Of a DNA stretch of 64,000 bases, positions 15,130 to 22,702 are shown piece by piece. Source of the DNA: Piscinibacter defluvii (GTDB lineage Bacteria > Pseudomonadota > Gammaproteobacteria > Burkholderiales > Burkholderiaceae_C). The notes beneath the pieces are model-generated. The model ran no database searches and had not been told where the DNA came from. It was given only the letters and a program-made list of their open reading frames with translations. Made by a program: the position numbers and the translations under genes. Positions within the stretch are counted from its first letter, which is position 1. Each line of letters starts with the position of its first letter. The stretch spans positions 23,462 through 87,461 of the forward strand of contig NZ_RCHJ01000025.1 of assembly GCF_004011805.1 (NCBI RefSeq). Reading direction: 5' to 3'.

Positions 15130-15909
15130 TCAGTTGGTTTCGGGAGTGGCCTGGCGACTGTTCATGCCGATCTGGGCGACCGCGACCAGCATCACAATCA
15201 CCGAGAGGAACAGGGCGCTGGTCCACAGGGCGCCCATTCCCAAGCCGCCGTAGGCCCTGGCCTGGGTCAGCAGATCGCCCAGCGCTGCGCCGAAGGGCCG
15301 GGTCAGGATGTAGGCCAGCCAGAAGGTCAGGACCGCGGGGCCGCCAAGTCGCCAGGCACCATAGGTGAGCGCGATAAGTGCGCCGAAGGCCACGGCGCCC
15401 CATGCGAAGCCCAGGCCGAGGGCTTCGGTGGCCAGGTCGCCGGCGGCCGTTCCCAGCGCAAACGTGCACAGGATGGCAACCCAGTAGAAGGCTTCACGCC
15501 GGCGGGTGACGATGTCGGTGATCGACAGCGTGTGCTCCAGCCGATGCCACACGCCGAAGATGACAGCCAGCGCAGTGGCAAAGGCAGCCGTGCTGAGGTA
15601 CAGGCTCACACCCCAGGCGTCGGTGAGCAAGTCCGTGATCTGCGTGCCGACGATGCTGACCAGCACCACGGTCAGCCAGTAGATCCACGGCGTGTAGCGC
15701 CGCGTGCGTAACTGGACGAACAGGGCCGAGGTGAGCAAGGCGGCCATGACGCTGCGCGTGGCCGTCTGGCCCCAGCCCGCGTTGACGGCCAGGAAGTCGG
15801 CGCCGGTCTCGCCCACCGTGGTGGACATGATCTTGATGATCCAGAACGACAGCGTCACCTCAGGAACCTTGTTCAGCAGTGACCGTGGCACGGTGATGGC
15901 GGTGTTCAT
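15130..15909 (-). CDS. COG4705-like repeat membrane protein (paralogue A)
   Basis: A 259-residue membrane protein paralogous to 13855-14625, with the same start block (KVPEVTLSFWIIKIMSTTVGET) and internal repeats such as VSIVGTQITDLL, CTFALGTAAGDL and TRPFGAALGDLL. Each repeat pairs a (F/Y)W segment with a T/G-x-G-x3-D motif in a transmembrane helix. No function is known for this family. It is the first gene of the minus-strand unit that continues through a lipoprotein, the second paralogue, a two-component system and cytochrome b561. A degenerate PmrA-type box with a -10-like GACAGT lies upstream at 15947-15978. Confidence 0.75.
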   Translation of the reverse strand: MNTAITVPRSLLNKVPEVTLSFWIIKIMSTTVGETGADFLAVNAGWGQTATRSVMAALLTSALFVQLRTRRYTPWIYWLTVVLVSIVGTQITDLLTDAWGVSLYLSTAAFATALAVIFGVWHRLEHTLSITDIVTRRREAFYWVAILCTFALGTAAGDLATEALGLGFAWGAVAFGALIALTYGAWRLGGPAVLTFWLAYILTRPFGAALGDLLTQARAYGGLGMGALWTSALFLSVIVMLVAVAQIGMNSRQATPETN

Positions 15910-15961
15910 GCGGTTGAATCCTGCGAGGCGTCTTGAAGATGGCCGTACTGTCCATGGCCAG

Positions 15962-15978
15962 ACTTAGCGCAGGCATAG
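15962..15978 (-). promoter_or_regulatory. PmrA/QseB-type box (degenerate) for the 15909 unit
   Basis: On the minus strand the sequence is CTATGC-CTGCG-CTAAGT, the second half-site matching the TTAAGT consensus and the first degenerate. After exactly 9 nt follows GACAGT (15952-15947), a -10-like hexamer, which is the geometry of the eight better boxes in this region. Confidence 0.5.
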
Positions 15979-16008
15979 GGCGCACCTTCCCGTCGCGTTC
16001 CGTGGGGC

Positions 16009-16025
16009 TTAAGTTGCGATTAAGT
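16009..16025 (+). promoter_or_regulatory. PmrA/QseB-type box upstream of PAP2-regulator-kinase operon
   Basis: TTAAGT-TGCGA-TTAAGT is a perfect direct repeat with an 11-bp period. Ten nucleotides later is GACCAT (16036-16041), a plausible -10. The first gene starts at 16086. This is the cleanest box together with that at 36494. Confidence 0.75.
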
Positions 16026-16085
16026 GAGCCAGCCGGACCATGTCCCGCTCGCCGGCAAGGTAGGGCCGGACGCGCCTAGCATTTC

Positions 16086-16679
16086 ATGAGCAACGTTCAC
16101 CTTTTCGAGTTGATCAACGCCGCGCCTCACCCGGAGGCCTGGCAGTTGCATCTCGCCATCGCCTTGGCACAGTGGCTGATCTATCTCCTGCCGGCAGGGT
16201 TGGCATGGGCGTGGCTGCGAGGCGACCGCGTCGCGCGGCTCGATATCGTCGGCATGTTGCTGTCCACGCTGCTGGCACTGGGAGTGGCCCAGGTCGTCGT
16301 GCACGCCTGGCCGCAGCCGAGGCCGTTCGCGCTGCACCTGGGCACGCAGTTGCTCCCGCATGCCGATGATCCCGGCCTGCCGAGCGACCACGTGACGGTG
16401 TTCTGGAGCCTGGCGCTCTCGGCGCTGTTCACCGAACGCTTCGCCGTCTGGGGCTTTCCGCTGCTCGCCGGCGGTCTGGCTGTCGGCTGGAGCCGCGTGT
16501 TCCTCGGCGTGCACTTCCCCTACGACATCCTGGCCGCGCTGCCGGTCGCCGGGATCGGCGTGGTCATCGCTCGTGCCCTGCGTCCGGCAACAATGCCGCT
16601 CGTGCTACCTCTGATGGCCATACACGACCGCTGGATGACGACCCTGCGCACCCGCCTGCACCTGAACCGACGGACCTGA
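16086..16679 (+). CDS. PAP2-family membrane phosphatase, BcrC/YbjG-like
   Basis: A 197-residue membrane phosphatase. The three PAP2 signature pieces are present: QPRPF, then PSDHVTVFWSLAL with the catalytic His of the PS(G/D)H motif, and SRVFLGVHFPYDI with the second His and Asp. The PSDH variant and size are those of BcrC/YbjG undecaprenyl-diphosphate phosphatases, which recycle the C55 lipid carrier on the outer face of the inner membrane and confer bacitracin tolerance. It is 17 bp upstream of a PmrA-like regulator on the same strand and behind a perfect TTAAGT-N5-TTAAGT box, so envelope-stress control is likely. Confidence 0.88.
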   Translation: MSNVHLFELINAAPHPEAWQLHLAIALAQWLIYLLPAGLAWAWLRGDRVARLDIVGMLLSTLLALGVAQVVVHAWPQPRPFALHLGTQLLPHADDPGLPSDHVTVFWSLALSALFTERFAVWGFPLLAGGLAVGWSRVFLGVHFPYDILAALPVAGIGVVIARALRPATMPLVLPLMAIHDRWMTTLRTRLHLNRRT

Positions 16680-16696
16680 ATCTTCCCGCCTTCGCG

Positions 16697-17356
16697 ATGC
16701 GCATCCTCCTCATCGAAGACGACACCATGATCGGCAAGGCCGTGCACCGCGGTCTGGCCCAGGCGGGCTTCACGGTGGACTGGGTGACGGATGGCCGCAG
16801 CGCGGAACTGGCGCTGGCCAACGGGGTGTACGACCTGGCGATCCTCGACCTGGGACTGCCCAAGAAGGACGGCATGGCGATCCTGACGTCGCTGCGAGGC
16901 CTCGGCAATTCGATGCCGGTGCTGATCGCATCGGCCCGCGACACGGTGCGCGACCGGATCGCTGGGCTGGAGGCGGGTGCCGACGACTACGTGCTCAAGC
17001 CCTTCGACCTGGACGAACTCGTCGCCCGCGTGAGGGCGTTGCTGCGCCGGCACGCGGGAAGCGGATCGCCGATCCTCAAGTGCGGTGCACTGGCGCTGGA
17101 TCCGGTGCGCAAGGTCGTTCTCCGGGACGGCGAGGCGGTGGAACTGTCGGCCAAGGAGTTCGCCGTGCTCGAAGCGCTGATGCAGCGCCCTGGCGCCGTG
17201 CTGTCCCGACAGCAGCTCGAGGAGTCGGTCTACGGCTGGGGCGAGGAAGTCGGCAGCAACGCGATCGAGGTTCACTTGCACCACTTGCGCAAGAAGCTGG
17301 GTTCTGGTGCGATCCGCAACGTACGCGGTGTCGGATACCGGGTTAGCGAGGACTGA
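16697..17356 (+). CDS. Response regulator, PmrA/QseB-like (OmpR family)
   Basis: A 219-residue OmpR-family regulator: receiver with IEDDTMIGKAV, phospho-Asp in LAILDLGLPKKDGM, and YVLKPFDLDELVARV. The winged helix contains SAKEFAVLEALMQRPGAVLSRQQ, SVYGWGEEVGSNAIEVHLHHLRKKLG and IRNVRGVGYRV. It is closely similar to the regulators at 13151 and 33070. The kinase gene begins at its stop codon (TGATG overlap). The operon is preceded by a perfect direct-repeat box of the type PmrA and QseB recognise, so autoregulation is probable; this protein or the 33070 regulator is the best candidate to bind all such boxes in the region. Confidence 0.9.
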   Translation: MRILLIEDDTMIGKAVHRGLAQAGFTVDWVTDGRSAELALANGVYDLAILDLGLPKKDGMAILTSLRGLGNSMPVLIASARDTVRDRIAGLEAGADDYVLKPFDLDELVARVRALLRRHAGSGSPILKCGALALDPVRKVVLRDGEAVELSAKEFAVLEALMQRPGAVLSRQQLEESVYGWGEEVGSNAIEVHLHHLRKKLGSGAIRNVRGVGYRVSED

Positions 17357-18714
17357 TGCGGTCGATCGAGCGCACCTTGTTGGGATGGATCTTCGGCGCC
17401 CTGGCGCTGGGATCTCTGCTCGTGGCGTTCGCCACGTATCTGGTCACGCTCGACGAGATGAACGAGGTCTTTGACGCAGACCTGAAGAACATCGCCCAGG
17501 CCGTGGCCGCGTACCACCATGCCGGGCATGGACCGCACGAGGCGTCGCCCGTGGCGTTGCCCGAGCGAAAGGACGTCCCCGACGACAGCGAGGTCGTCAC
17601 GTTGACCTGGACACCGGCGGGCGCGCGGGTGTTCGCGTCCGACCCGCGAGTCGGCGTTCCCTTCATCACGGAAGAAGGACTGCGCAGGATCCGGGTCGGC
17701 GCAGAAGAGTGGATCGTCTACACGGTGGTGCGCGACGACGGGGTCGCGCAAGCCGCGCAAAGGCAGTCCGCACGCCAGGAGATGGCTGGTGAGTCGGCGG
17801 CCAAGGTGTTCCCGCCGCTGATCGGCTTGACGCTGGTGGTCGGCGGGCTGCTAATTTTCGGGCTTCGACGCGGCTTGCACCCCCTGGACGTCGCGGCGCG
17901 GGACGTCGCCGAGCGCAGCGTGCATTCGCTCGATCCCATCCGCATGGAAGACACGCCCCTGGAACTCTCGCCGTTGGTGCGTTCAATCAACGATCTTCTG
18001 GGGCGCTTGGGCCAGGCCCTCGGGGCGCAGCGGCGCTTCCTGGCGGACGCGGCACATGAGTTGCGCACGCCACTGACGGCGCTGCGACTGCAACTGCAGC
18101 TGCTGGAGCGCTCCAGGAACGAGCCCGAACGACGCGAGGCGATGGCGGACCTGTCGCAGGGCATCGAGCGGTCGCAGCGCCTCGTCGAGCAGTTGCTGCA
18201 GGTGGCCCGCGCAGAGCCCGACGCCGAGCTGCAGCGCGTCGAGGACGTCGACCTGTCGGCGCTGGTGCGTGACATGGTGGCGGCACAAAGTGCGCACGCC
18301 GAGCACCTCGGCCTGGACCTCGGTGCCCAGGCCGATGTGCCGGTGCAGGTCAGGGGTAGTGCCGCCCAGCTGTCCGCGCTGATCGGCAATCTGGTTGACA
18401 ACGCCCTGCGCTACACACCGGCAGGCGGAGTCATCGACGTGTCGACTGCCATGCAGGGCGATCGAAGGCCCGTGCTGCGTGTCCGCGACACGGGCCCCGG
18501 CATCCTGCCGGCGGAGCGCTCGCGTGTCTTCGACCGCTTCTACCGCGGAGAACTCGCACCCGAGCAGGCCCGGGATGGCGGCGGCAGCGGTCTGGGGCTG
18601 GCCATCGTCAAGGCGATTGCCGACAGGCACAGGGCCGAGGTCAAGCTGAGTGATGCGCACGAAGCCGCCTCGGGGCTGATGGTCGAAGTCATCTTCCCGG
18701 AATCGAAGGCTTGA
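17356..18714 (+). CDS. Sensor histidine kinase, PmrB/QseC-like
   Basis: A 452-residue kinase: first transmembrane helix at about residues 10-30, periplasmic region of ~120 residues rich in acidic residues and His (AAYHHAGHGPHE), second helix near 155-172, HAMP linker, HisKA with RFLADAAHELRTPLTALRLQ, and HATPase motifs NLVDNALRYTPAGG, RDTGPGIL, VFDRFYRG and GGGSGLGLAIVKAIADRH. The His/acidic periplasmic patch could sense metal or cationic peptides as in PmrB, but the ExxE Fe-binding motif of enterobacterial PmrB was not identified. It is paired with the regulator immediately upstream, with which it overlaps by one base. Confidence 0.9.
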   Translation: MRSIERTLLGWIFGALALGSLLVAFATYLVTLDEMNEVFDADLKNIAQAVAAYHHAGHGPHEASPVALPERKDVPDDSEVVTLTWTPAGARVFASDPRVGVPFITEEGLRRIRVGAEEWIVYTVVRDDGVAQAAQRQSARQEMAGESAAKVFPPLIGLTLVVGGLLIFGLRRGLHPLDVAARDVAERSVHSLDPIRMEDTPLELSPLVRSINDLLGRLGQALGAQRRFLADAAHELRTPLTALRLQLQLLERSRNEPERREAMADLSQGIERSQRLVEQLLQVARAEPDAELQRVEDVDLSALVRDMVAAQSAHAEHLGLDLGAQADVPVQVRGSAAQLSALIGNLVDNALRYTPAGGVIDVSTAMQGDRRPVLRVRDTGPGILPAERSRVFDRFYRGELAPEQARDGGGSGLGLAIVKAIADRHRAEVKLSDAHEAASGLMVEVIFPESKA

Positions 18715-18725
18715 AGTCGCCGGTC

Positions 18726-19553
18726 TCAATCGGCGTCGGCGAGGATGTGGCTCATTGGCCAAAGCACCACGCCCAGTTCTCGGATCAACTGCCCGAACTG
18801 GCGGCTTGCCAGCGCCTGATACTCAGCTTCGCGTGCCGCGGCGAGCAAGTCACCCTGCGCGATGGCGCGACCCGGATGGCACATCAGCAGGTCGCCCTCG
18901 CACGCAGCGCTCAGCCACCCGCGCAGCAGTCGCATGTAGCGCATCGCTCCACCCGAGAAGTCGTAGACACCCAGCAGCGCCCGGTTCTGAGGCAAGCCAT
19001 GCCGGCGCGCCGACTCCGCCAAGGCCGAGGCCCCGAGCGCGGCGATCGTCGTCGCCTTGAGCCATCCCCGGATCCCGGCCGTTGCGCTCCCCCGCGGGCG
19101 TGTGCGGGTGCGGCGGATCCACGGAGGGTAGGCACCGTATCGCGCATCGAGTTCTTCCAGCAGTTCGTCGCGGATGACCGGCAACTGGTGTACGTGCTGA
19201 TGCCCGTCCACGAAGGTCGGTGCATGCCCGACACCTTGCTCGAACGCGTCGAGTTGTGCGCGCATTTCCGCACGGACGGCTGCGCGGTCGCAACGCCCGA
19301 TGTAGCTCTGCACGATCAGCGACCGCAACTTGTTGCGACTCGTGATCAAGGGGTGTTGAGTGAAGTCCAGGTGCAGGCCCACGTCCAGGCCCTCCGAGTG
19401 CATGCGACGCAGGACGCCGACGCCGGAGCCCCAGGCCGGCGCGCCTACGAGGGCGCCGGTCGCGTGCACGCGCTCCATGGCGACAAGTTGCTGAACCGCG
19501 GAGTTGACGCCCTCGTTCAGCCCGAAGTCATCGGCGCAAAGGCAGATGATCAC
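18726..19553 (-). CDS. ChbG/HpnK (YdjC) family polysaccharide deacetylase, LgmC/NaxD-like
   Basis: A 275-residue YdjC-fold deacetylase. The start is set at the GTG at 19553, immediately before the first core strand; longer in-frame readings upstream overlap the divergent GtrA gene. Metal-site motifs are visible: CADDFGLNEGVN (Asp pair), LDVGLHLDFTQHP (His) and TFVDGHQHVHQLPVI (the second His cluster). The family removes N-acetyl groups from amino sugars. In Bordetella (LgmC) and Francisella (NaxD) a YdjC protein deacetylates undecaprenyl-phosphate-bound GlcNAc or GalNAc before its transfer to lipid A. The neighbours (GtrA, ArnT-like, ArnC/GtrB-like) fit that pathway well. The gene is convergent with the kinase. 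Confidence 0.85.
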   Translation of the reverse strand: MIICLCADDFGLNEGVNSAVQQLVAMERVHATGALVGAPAWGSGVGVLRRMHSEGLDVGLHLDFTQHPLITSRNKLRSLIVQSYIGRCDRAAVRAEMRAQLDAFEQGVGHAPTFVDGHQHVHQLPVIRDELLEELDARYGAYPPWIRRTRTRPRGSATAGIRGWLKATTIAALGASALAESARRHGLPQNRALLGVYDFSGGAMRYMRLLRGWLSAACEGDLLMCHPGRAIAQGDLLAAAREAEYQALASRQFGQLIRELGVVLWPMSHILADAD

Positions 19554-19589
19554 GCCATGGGTCGTGGCGAGTGGCGTTGACTCTGAGCG

Positions 19590-19994
19590 ATGACCGTGCC
19601 GACTCGCGCCGCCCGTCCGCTTTGGTTCGTTGCCGTAGGCTGCATCGCCGCCGCGGTGCACTGGCTGGTGGTCGTCGGCCTGGTCGAGGCAGCCGGGTGG
19701 CATCCGCTGGTGGCCAATGTCGCGGGCTGGCTGCTGGCCCTGAGCGTGTCGTTCGGTGGCCATCACCGCCTGACCTTTCGTGGGCACGGCGCACCCGCGG
19801 CGCGATCAGCCATGCGCTTCGTACTCGTCTCGGCCGCCGGGTTCGGTGTGAACGAGGCGGTGTATGCCGTGAGCCTGGGCTGGAGTGGCCTGGGGTACCA
19901 GATGCTGCTGGGGATCGTGCTGGTGCTCGTCGCGGTCATGACGTGGCTGTTGAGCCGGCATTGGGTGTTTCGGGGCAGTTCAGTGAAGCCTTGA
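19590..19994 (+). CDS. GtrA-family membrane protein, putative lipid-linked sugar flippase
   Basis: A 134-residue four-helix GtrA-like protein with the characteristic pieces RPLWFVAVGCIAAAVHWLVV, LALSVSFGGHHRLTFRG and a final LLSRHWVF. GtrA/DPMS proteins are thought to flip undecaprenyl-phosphate-linked sugars; Bordetella LgmD is the analogue in lipid A glucosamine modification. It starts 36 bp from the divergent deacetylase. Its last 59 bp overlap the 3' end of the convergent ArnT-like gene, an unusually long tail-to-tail overlap. The function is inferred from family and synteny. Confidence 0.85.
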   Translation: MTVPTRAARPLWFVAVGCIAAAVHWLVVVGLVEAAGWHPLVANVAGWLLALSVSFGGHHRLTFRGHGAPAARSAMRFVLVSAAGFGVNEAVYAVSLGWSGLGYQMLLGIVLVLVAVMTWLLSRHWVFRGSSVKP

Positions 19995-21513
19995 CCCGTG
20001 CTTGTTCGCGGTCGACGCGCCAGAGGGTGGCGTTCGCGCCCTGCACGGCGACCTCAGCATGGGCCAGCAGCGGATATCGCGTTGCGGCGTCCGGCGGGCC
20101 GACCACCCAGCTCAGCGGCCGAGCGCAGATCGACGGACCGAGAAGCGCGGGTCGCAGCAGCGTCCTTTGAGCGCGTGCCGGTGCGAAGTCGCCTGCGTCG
20201 GCCAGTTCCTTGCGCCAGGTGTCGCGGCGGTGAATCTCTGGATCCGACCAGTCGAGCACCGTGGCGACCGGTTCCGGCAGACGGGCGTACAGCGGCAGGT
20301 CGAAGTAGTAGTTGTCCAGCATGTACACCGGCTCGCCGGCCTGGCGCAGCGTGCGCAGCGCCGCAGCGATGTCCTTCGTCGAATGGGGAGTCCGTGCGGC
20401 CAGCACGCCGATGGCGGCGAGGCTCAGGGCGACGGTGACGCCTGCGCTGAAGGCCCAGCGCCGCCCGGAACGCGGCGAGCGCGCTTGCCAGGCTTCCAGA
20501 CCGTCGGCCAGCAGCACGGCCAGTGGCGGGACCGCGGGCAGCACGTAGCCCAGCAGCTTGGAGGCTGGAAGCGAGAAGAAGGCAACGATCAGGGCGAGCC
20601 ACAGCCACATCAGAGTGCGTACATCACCGCGCACCGGATCACCCACGCGCCCGCGCTCGAAGTGGGGCCGCAGCCAGGGCAGCCAAGGCAAGGTGAACAA
20701 CAGCAGCACCGCCGGGTAGAACCACAGGGGCTGGACATTGTTGAATCCGCCAGCAGCAAAGCGCTTGAAGTGCTGGACGACGAAGAAGTAGTCGAGGAAG
20801 CCGGCGAAATGCGCCTGCATGGCGATGAACCAGGGCGCCGCGATGAGAAGGAACAGGATCGTCCCGGGGATCGACACCAGGCCGAGAAGCGTCTGCCAGC
20901 GGCGGCGCAGCAGAAGCCAGGCTGCGACAACGAGCGCGGGCAGCACGAACCCGATGAGCCCCTTGGCCAGCACGCCGAGCGCGGCGGCCGCGTAGGCGCC
21001 CACAAGGGGCGCGCGGTAGGCCGAGCCCTCCTGCGACAGCAGGGCGGCGTGCGCGAGCAGGGTGATCGTGACGGTGATGCAGCCCGCCACCAGCATGTCG
21101 AGGTTGGCGAACTGCCCGCCGATGTAGAAGAGCGGCTGCGCCAGCAGCACCACGAGGGCCAGCCCCGCCGCGCGTTCCCCCCACCAGCGCCGCACGAAGA
21201 AGAAGATGGCCATCGCCCCGGCCCAGGCACCCAGCAGTGGCGCCGCGCGGGCAGCCCAGTCGCCCGGCCCGAACGCGGTCATCGACGCGGCCGTGATCCA
21301 GTAGAACAGTGGCGGCTTGTGGAAGTAGGGCAGGCCGTTGAGCGTGGGCACGAGCCAGTCGCCACTGCGCATCATTTCCCAGGCCACGCCGACGTAGCGG
21401 CCTTCGTCGGGCAGCATCAAGGGGCGTGGCCACGCCAGCAATGCCAGCCAGGCAAATGACAACAGGGCAGCGCCAGCCCGGCTGCCGGCGAAGCTCTTGA
21501 GTGACGGGTTCAC
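19936..21513 (-). CDS. ArnT-like lipid A glycosyltransferase (GT-C/GT83), LgmB/FlmK-like
   Basis: A 525-residue integral membrane glycosyltransferase. The GTG at 21513 overlaps the stop of the preceding gene as GTGA. The N-terminal catalytic loop holds LMLPDEGRYVGVAWEMMRSG and LNGLPYFHKPPLFYWITA, the DE(G/A)RY and KPPL(F/Y)YW motifs of ArnT, including the acidic residues that coordinate the sugar-phosphate donor. Some eleven further hydrophobic helices and a C-terminal periplasmic domain follow. ArnT-type enzymes move an amino sugar from undecaprenyl phosphate to lipid A phosphates in the periplasm, lowering negative charge. Length is near the E. coli protein (550). The sugar is probably not aminoarabinose, because no arnA/arnB genes are near. 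Confidence 0.88.
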   Translation of the reverse strand: MNPSLKSFAGSRAGAALLSFAWLALLAWPRPLMLPDEGRYVGVAWEMMRSGDWLVPTLNGLPYFHKPPLFYWITAASMTAFGPGDWAARAAPLLGAWAGAMAIFFFVRRWWGERAAGLALVVLLAQPLFYIGGQFANLDMLVAGCITVTITLLAHAALLSQEGSAYRAPLVGAYAAAALGVLAKGLIGFVLPALVVAAWLLLRRRWQTLLGLVSIPGTILFLLIAAPWFIAMQAHFAGFLDYFFVVQHFKRFAAGGFNNVQPLWFYPAVLLLFTLPWLPWLRPHFERGRVGDPVRGDVRTLMWLWLALIVAFFSLPASKLLGYVLPAVPPLAVLLADGLEAWQARSPRSGRRWAFSAGVTVALSLAAIGVLAARTPHSTKDIAAALRTLRQAGEPVYMLDNYYFDLPLYARLPEPVATVLDWSDPEIHRRDTWRKELADAGDFAPARAQRTLLRPALLGPSICARPLSWVVGPPDAATRYPLLAHAEVAVQGANATLWRVDREQARVKASLNCPETPNAGSTATS

Positions 21514-22577
21514 TTGCGAGATTCCTCGAGGCCATGACCACGCTCGCGCTTGACGACGAACAGCGGTCGGGCCTTGACCTCCTCGAACACGCGGCCGATG
21601 TACTCGCCGACGATGCCCAGAGAAACGAGCTGAATGCCCGAGAACAGCATCAGCCCGACGACGATGGTGGTCCAGCCGCTGACGTCGTGGCCATACAGGA
21701 AGTAGGTGGCCGTGAGATAGGCGCCGTATGCGAAGGCCAGGCCGGCGAGCACGAATCCCACGATGCTGACTGCGCGCAGCGGCCAGGTCGTGAAGCCCGT
21801 CAGGCCGTCCAGGGCCAGCCGCACCAAGCGTAACGGGCTGAACTGCGAGTGGCCATGGGCCCGGGGCGCCGGTGTGTAGGGCACCGAAGCGGTACTGAAG
21901 CCCACCCAGGCGTAGAGCCCCTTCATGAAGCGGTTGCGCTCGGGCAGTGCGAGGAGCGCATCGACGACCCGTCGGTCCATCAGCCGGAAGTCGCCCGCAT
22001 CGGGTGGCACTTCGAATCGGTCTGCCGCGTTGACGAGGGCATAGAAGCCGCGGGCCCCGAGCCGCTTGAGCGATCCCTCGTCGGCCCGGTCGCGCCGCAC
22101 GGCATAGACCGTGTCCGCGCCCTCGCGCCACTTCTGCAGCAGTTCGGGGATCAGCTCGGGCTCGTGCTGGAGATCGGCATCGAGCATGACGACCACATCG
22201 CCGCGTGCTGCCTGCAATCCGGCGGTCAGCGCCGCTTCCTTGCCGAAGTTGCGTGACAGCTCGATGGTGCGAACGCCATCGCACGTCAGCCAGCGCGCAA
22301 GGACCTGCGAAGTGTCATCGCTGCTGCCATCGTCGACCAGGATCACTTCCCAGCTGGCGACCAACGCGCTGACAGTATCCAGGAGGCGGCGCAAGAGTGC
22401 GTCCAGGTTTCGCGCTTCGTTGTGGCAGGGGACCACACACGACAGCGTGGGCCTGGCGCACTGGCGTGCGCGTTCGCTGTCGGGCTGTTGCAGAGCGGAC
22501 ACCGGAGCGGTTCGTCCGGCGGCGTGTGGCGCAAAGCGGTAGGCGAGCGTGTGGTGACTTGTCGACGGCGTGCTCAT
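21510..22577 (-). CDS. Family 2 glycosyltransferase, ArnC/GtrB-like (LgmA-type)
   Basis: A 355-residue polyprenyl-phosphate glycosyltransferase. The GT-A domain (about 40-260) has LSCVVPCHNEARNLD, VILVDDGSSDDT, the DXD-like LDADLQHEPELI and FRLMDRRVV. Two C-terminal helices (about 265-335) end in VGEYIGRVFEEVKARP, as in GtrB, ArnC and DPM1-type enzymes. It would charge undecaprenyl phosphate with a nucleotide-activated sugar on the cytoplasmic face. It is the first gene of a two-gene unit with the ArnT-like transferase (4-bp overlap). A TTAAGT-N5-TTAAGT box at 22626-22642 and a GAGACT -10-like hexamer precede it. Confidence 0.9.
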   Translation of the reverse strand: MSTPSTSHHTLAYRFAPHAAGRTAPVSALQQPDSERARQCARPTLSCVVPCHNEARNLDALLRRLLDTVSALVASWEVILVDDGSSDDTSQVLARWLTCDGVRTIELSRNFGKEAALTAGLQAARGDVVVMLDADLQHEPELIPELLQKWREGADTVYAVRRDRADEGSLKRLGARGFYALVNAADRFEVPPDAGDFRLMDRRVVDALLALPERNRFMKGLYAWVGFSTASVPYTPAPRAHGHSQFSPLRLVRLALDGLTGFTTWPLRAVSIVGFVLAGLAFAYGAYLTATYFLYGHDVSGWTTIVVGLMLFSGIQLVSLGIVGEYIGRVFEEVKARPLFVVKRERGHGLEESRK

Positions 22578-22625
22578 CGGGCTTCCAGGGGAATCGAGAT
22601 CTTCGCGGCAGTCTCAAAGAGCACC

Positions 22626-22642
22626 ACTTAATTCGAACTTAA
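22626..22642 (-). promoter_or_regulatory. PmrA/QseB-type box upstream of ArnC-like/ArnT-like unit
   Basis: On the minus strand TTAAGT-TCGAA-TTAAGT, a perfect direct repeat with 11-bp period. Ten nucleotides downstream is GAGACT (22615-22610) as a -10 candidate; the ATG is at 22577. Confidence 0.75.
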
Positions 22643-22702
22643 CGACAAGATCCTGTAGGCGTTCTTCGAACCTGCGTGGCCCTTGCGAAGCCCGTTGCAT
22701 GG

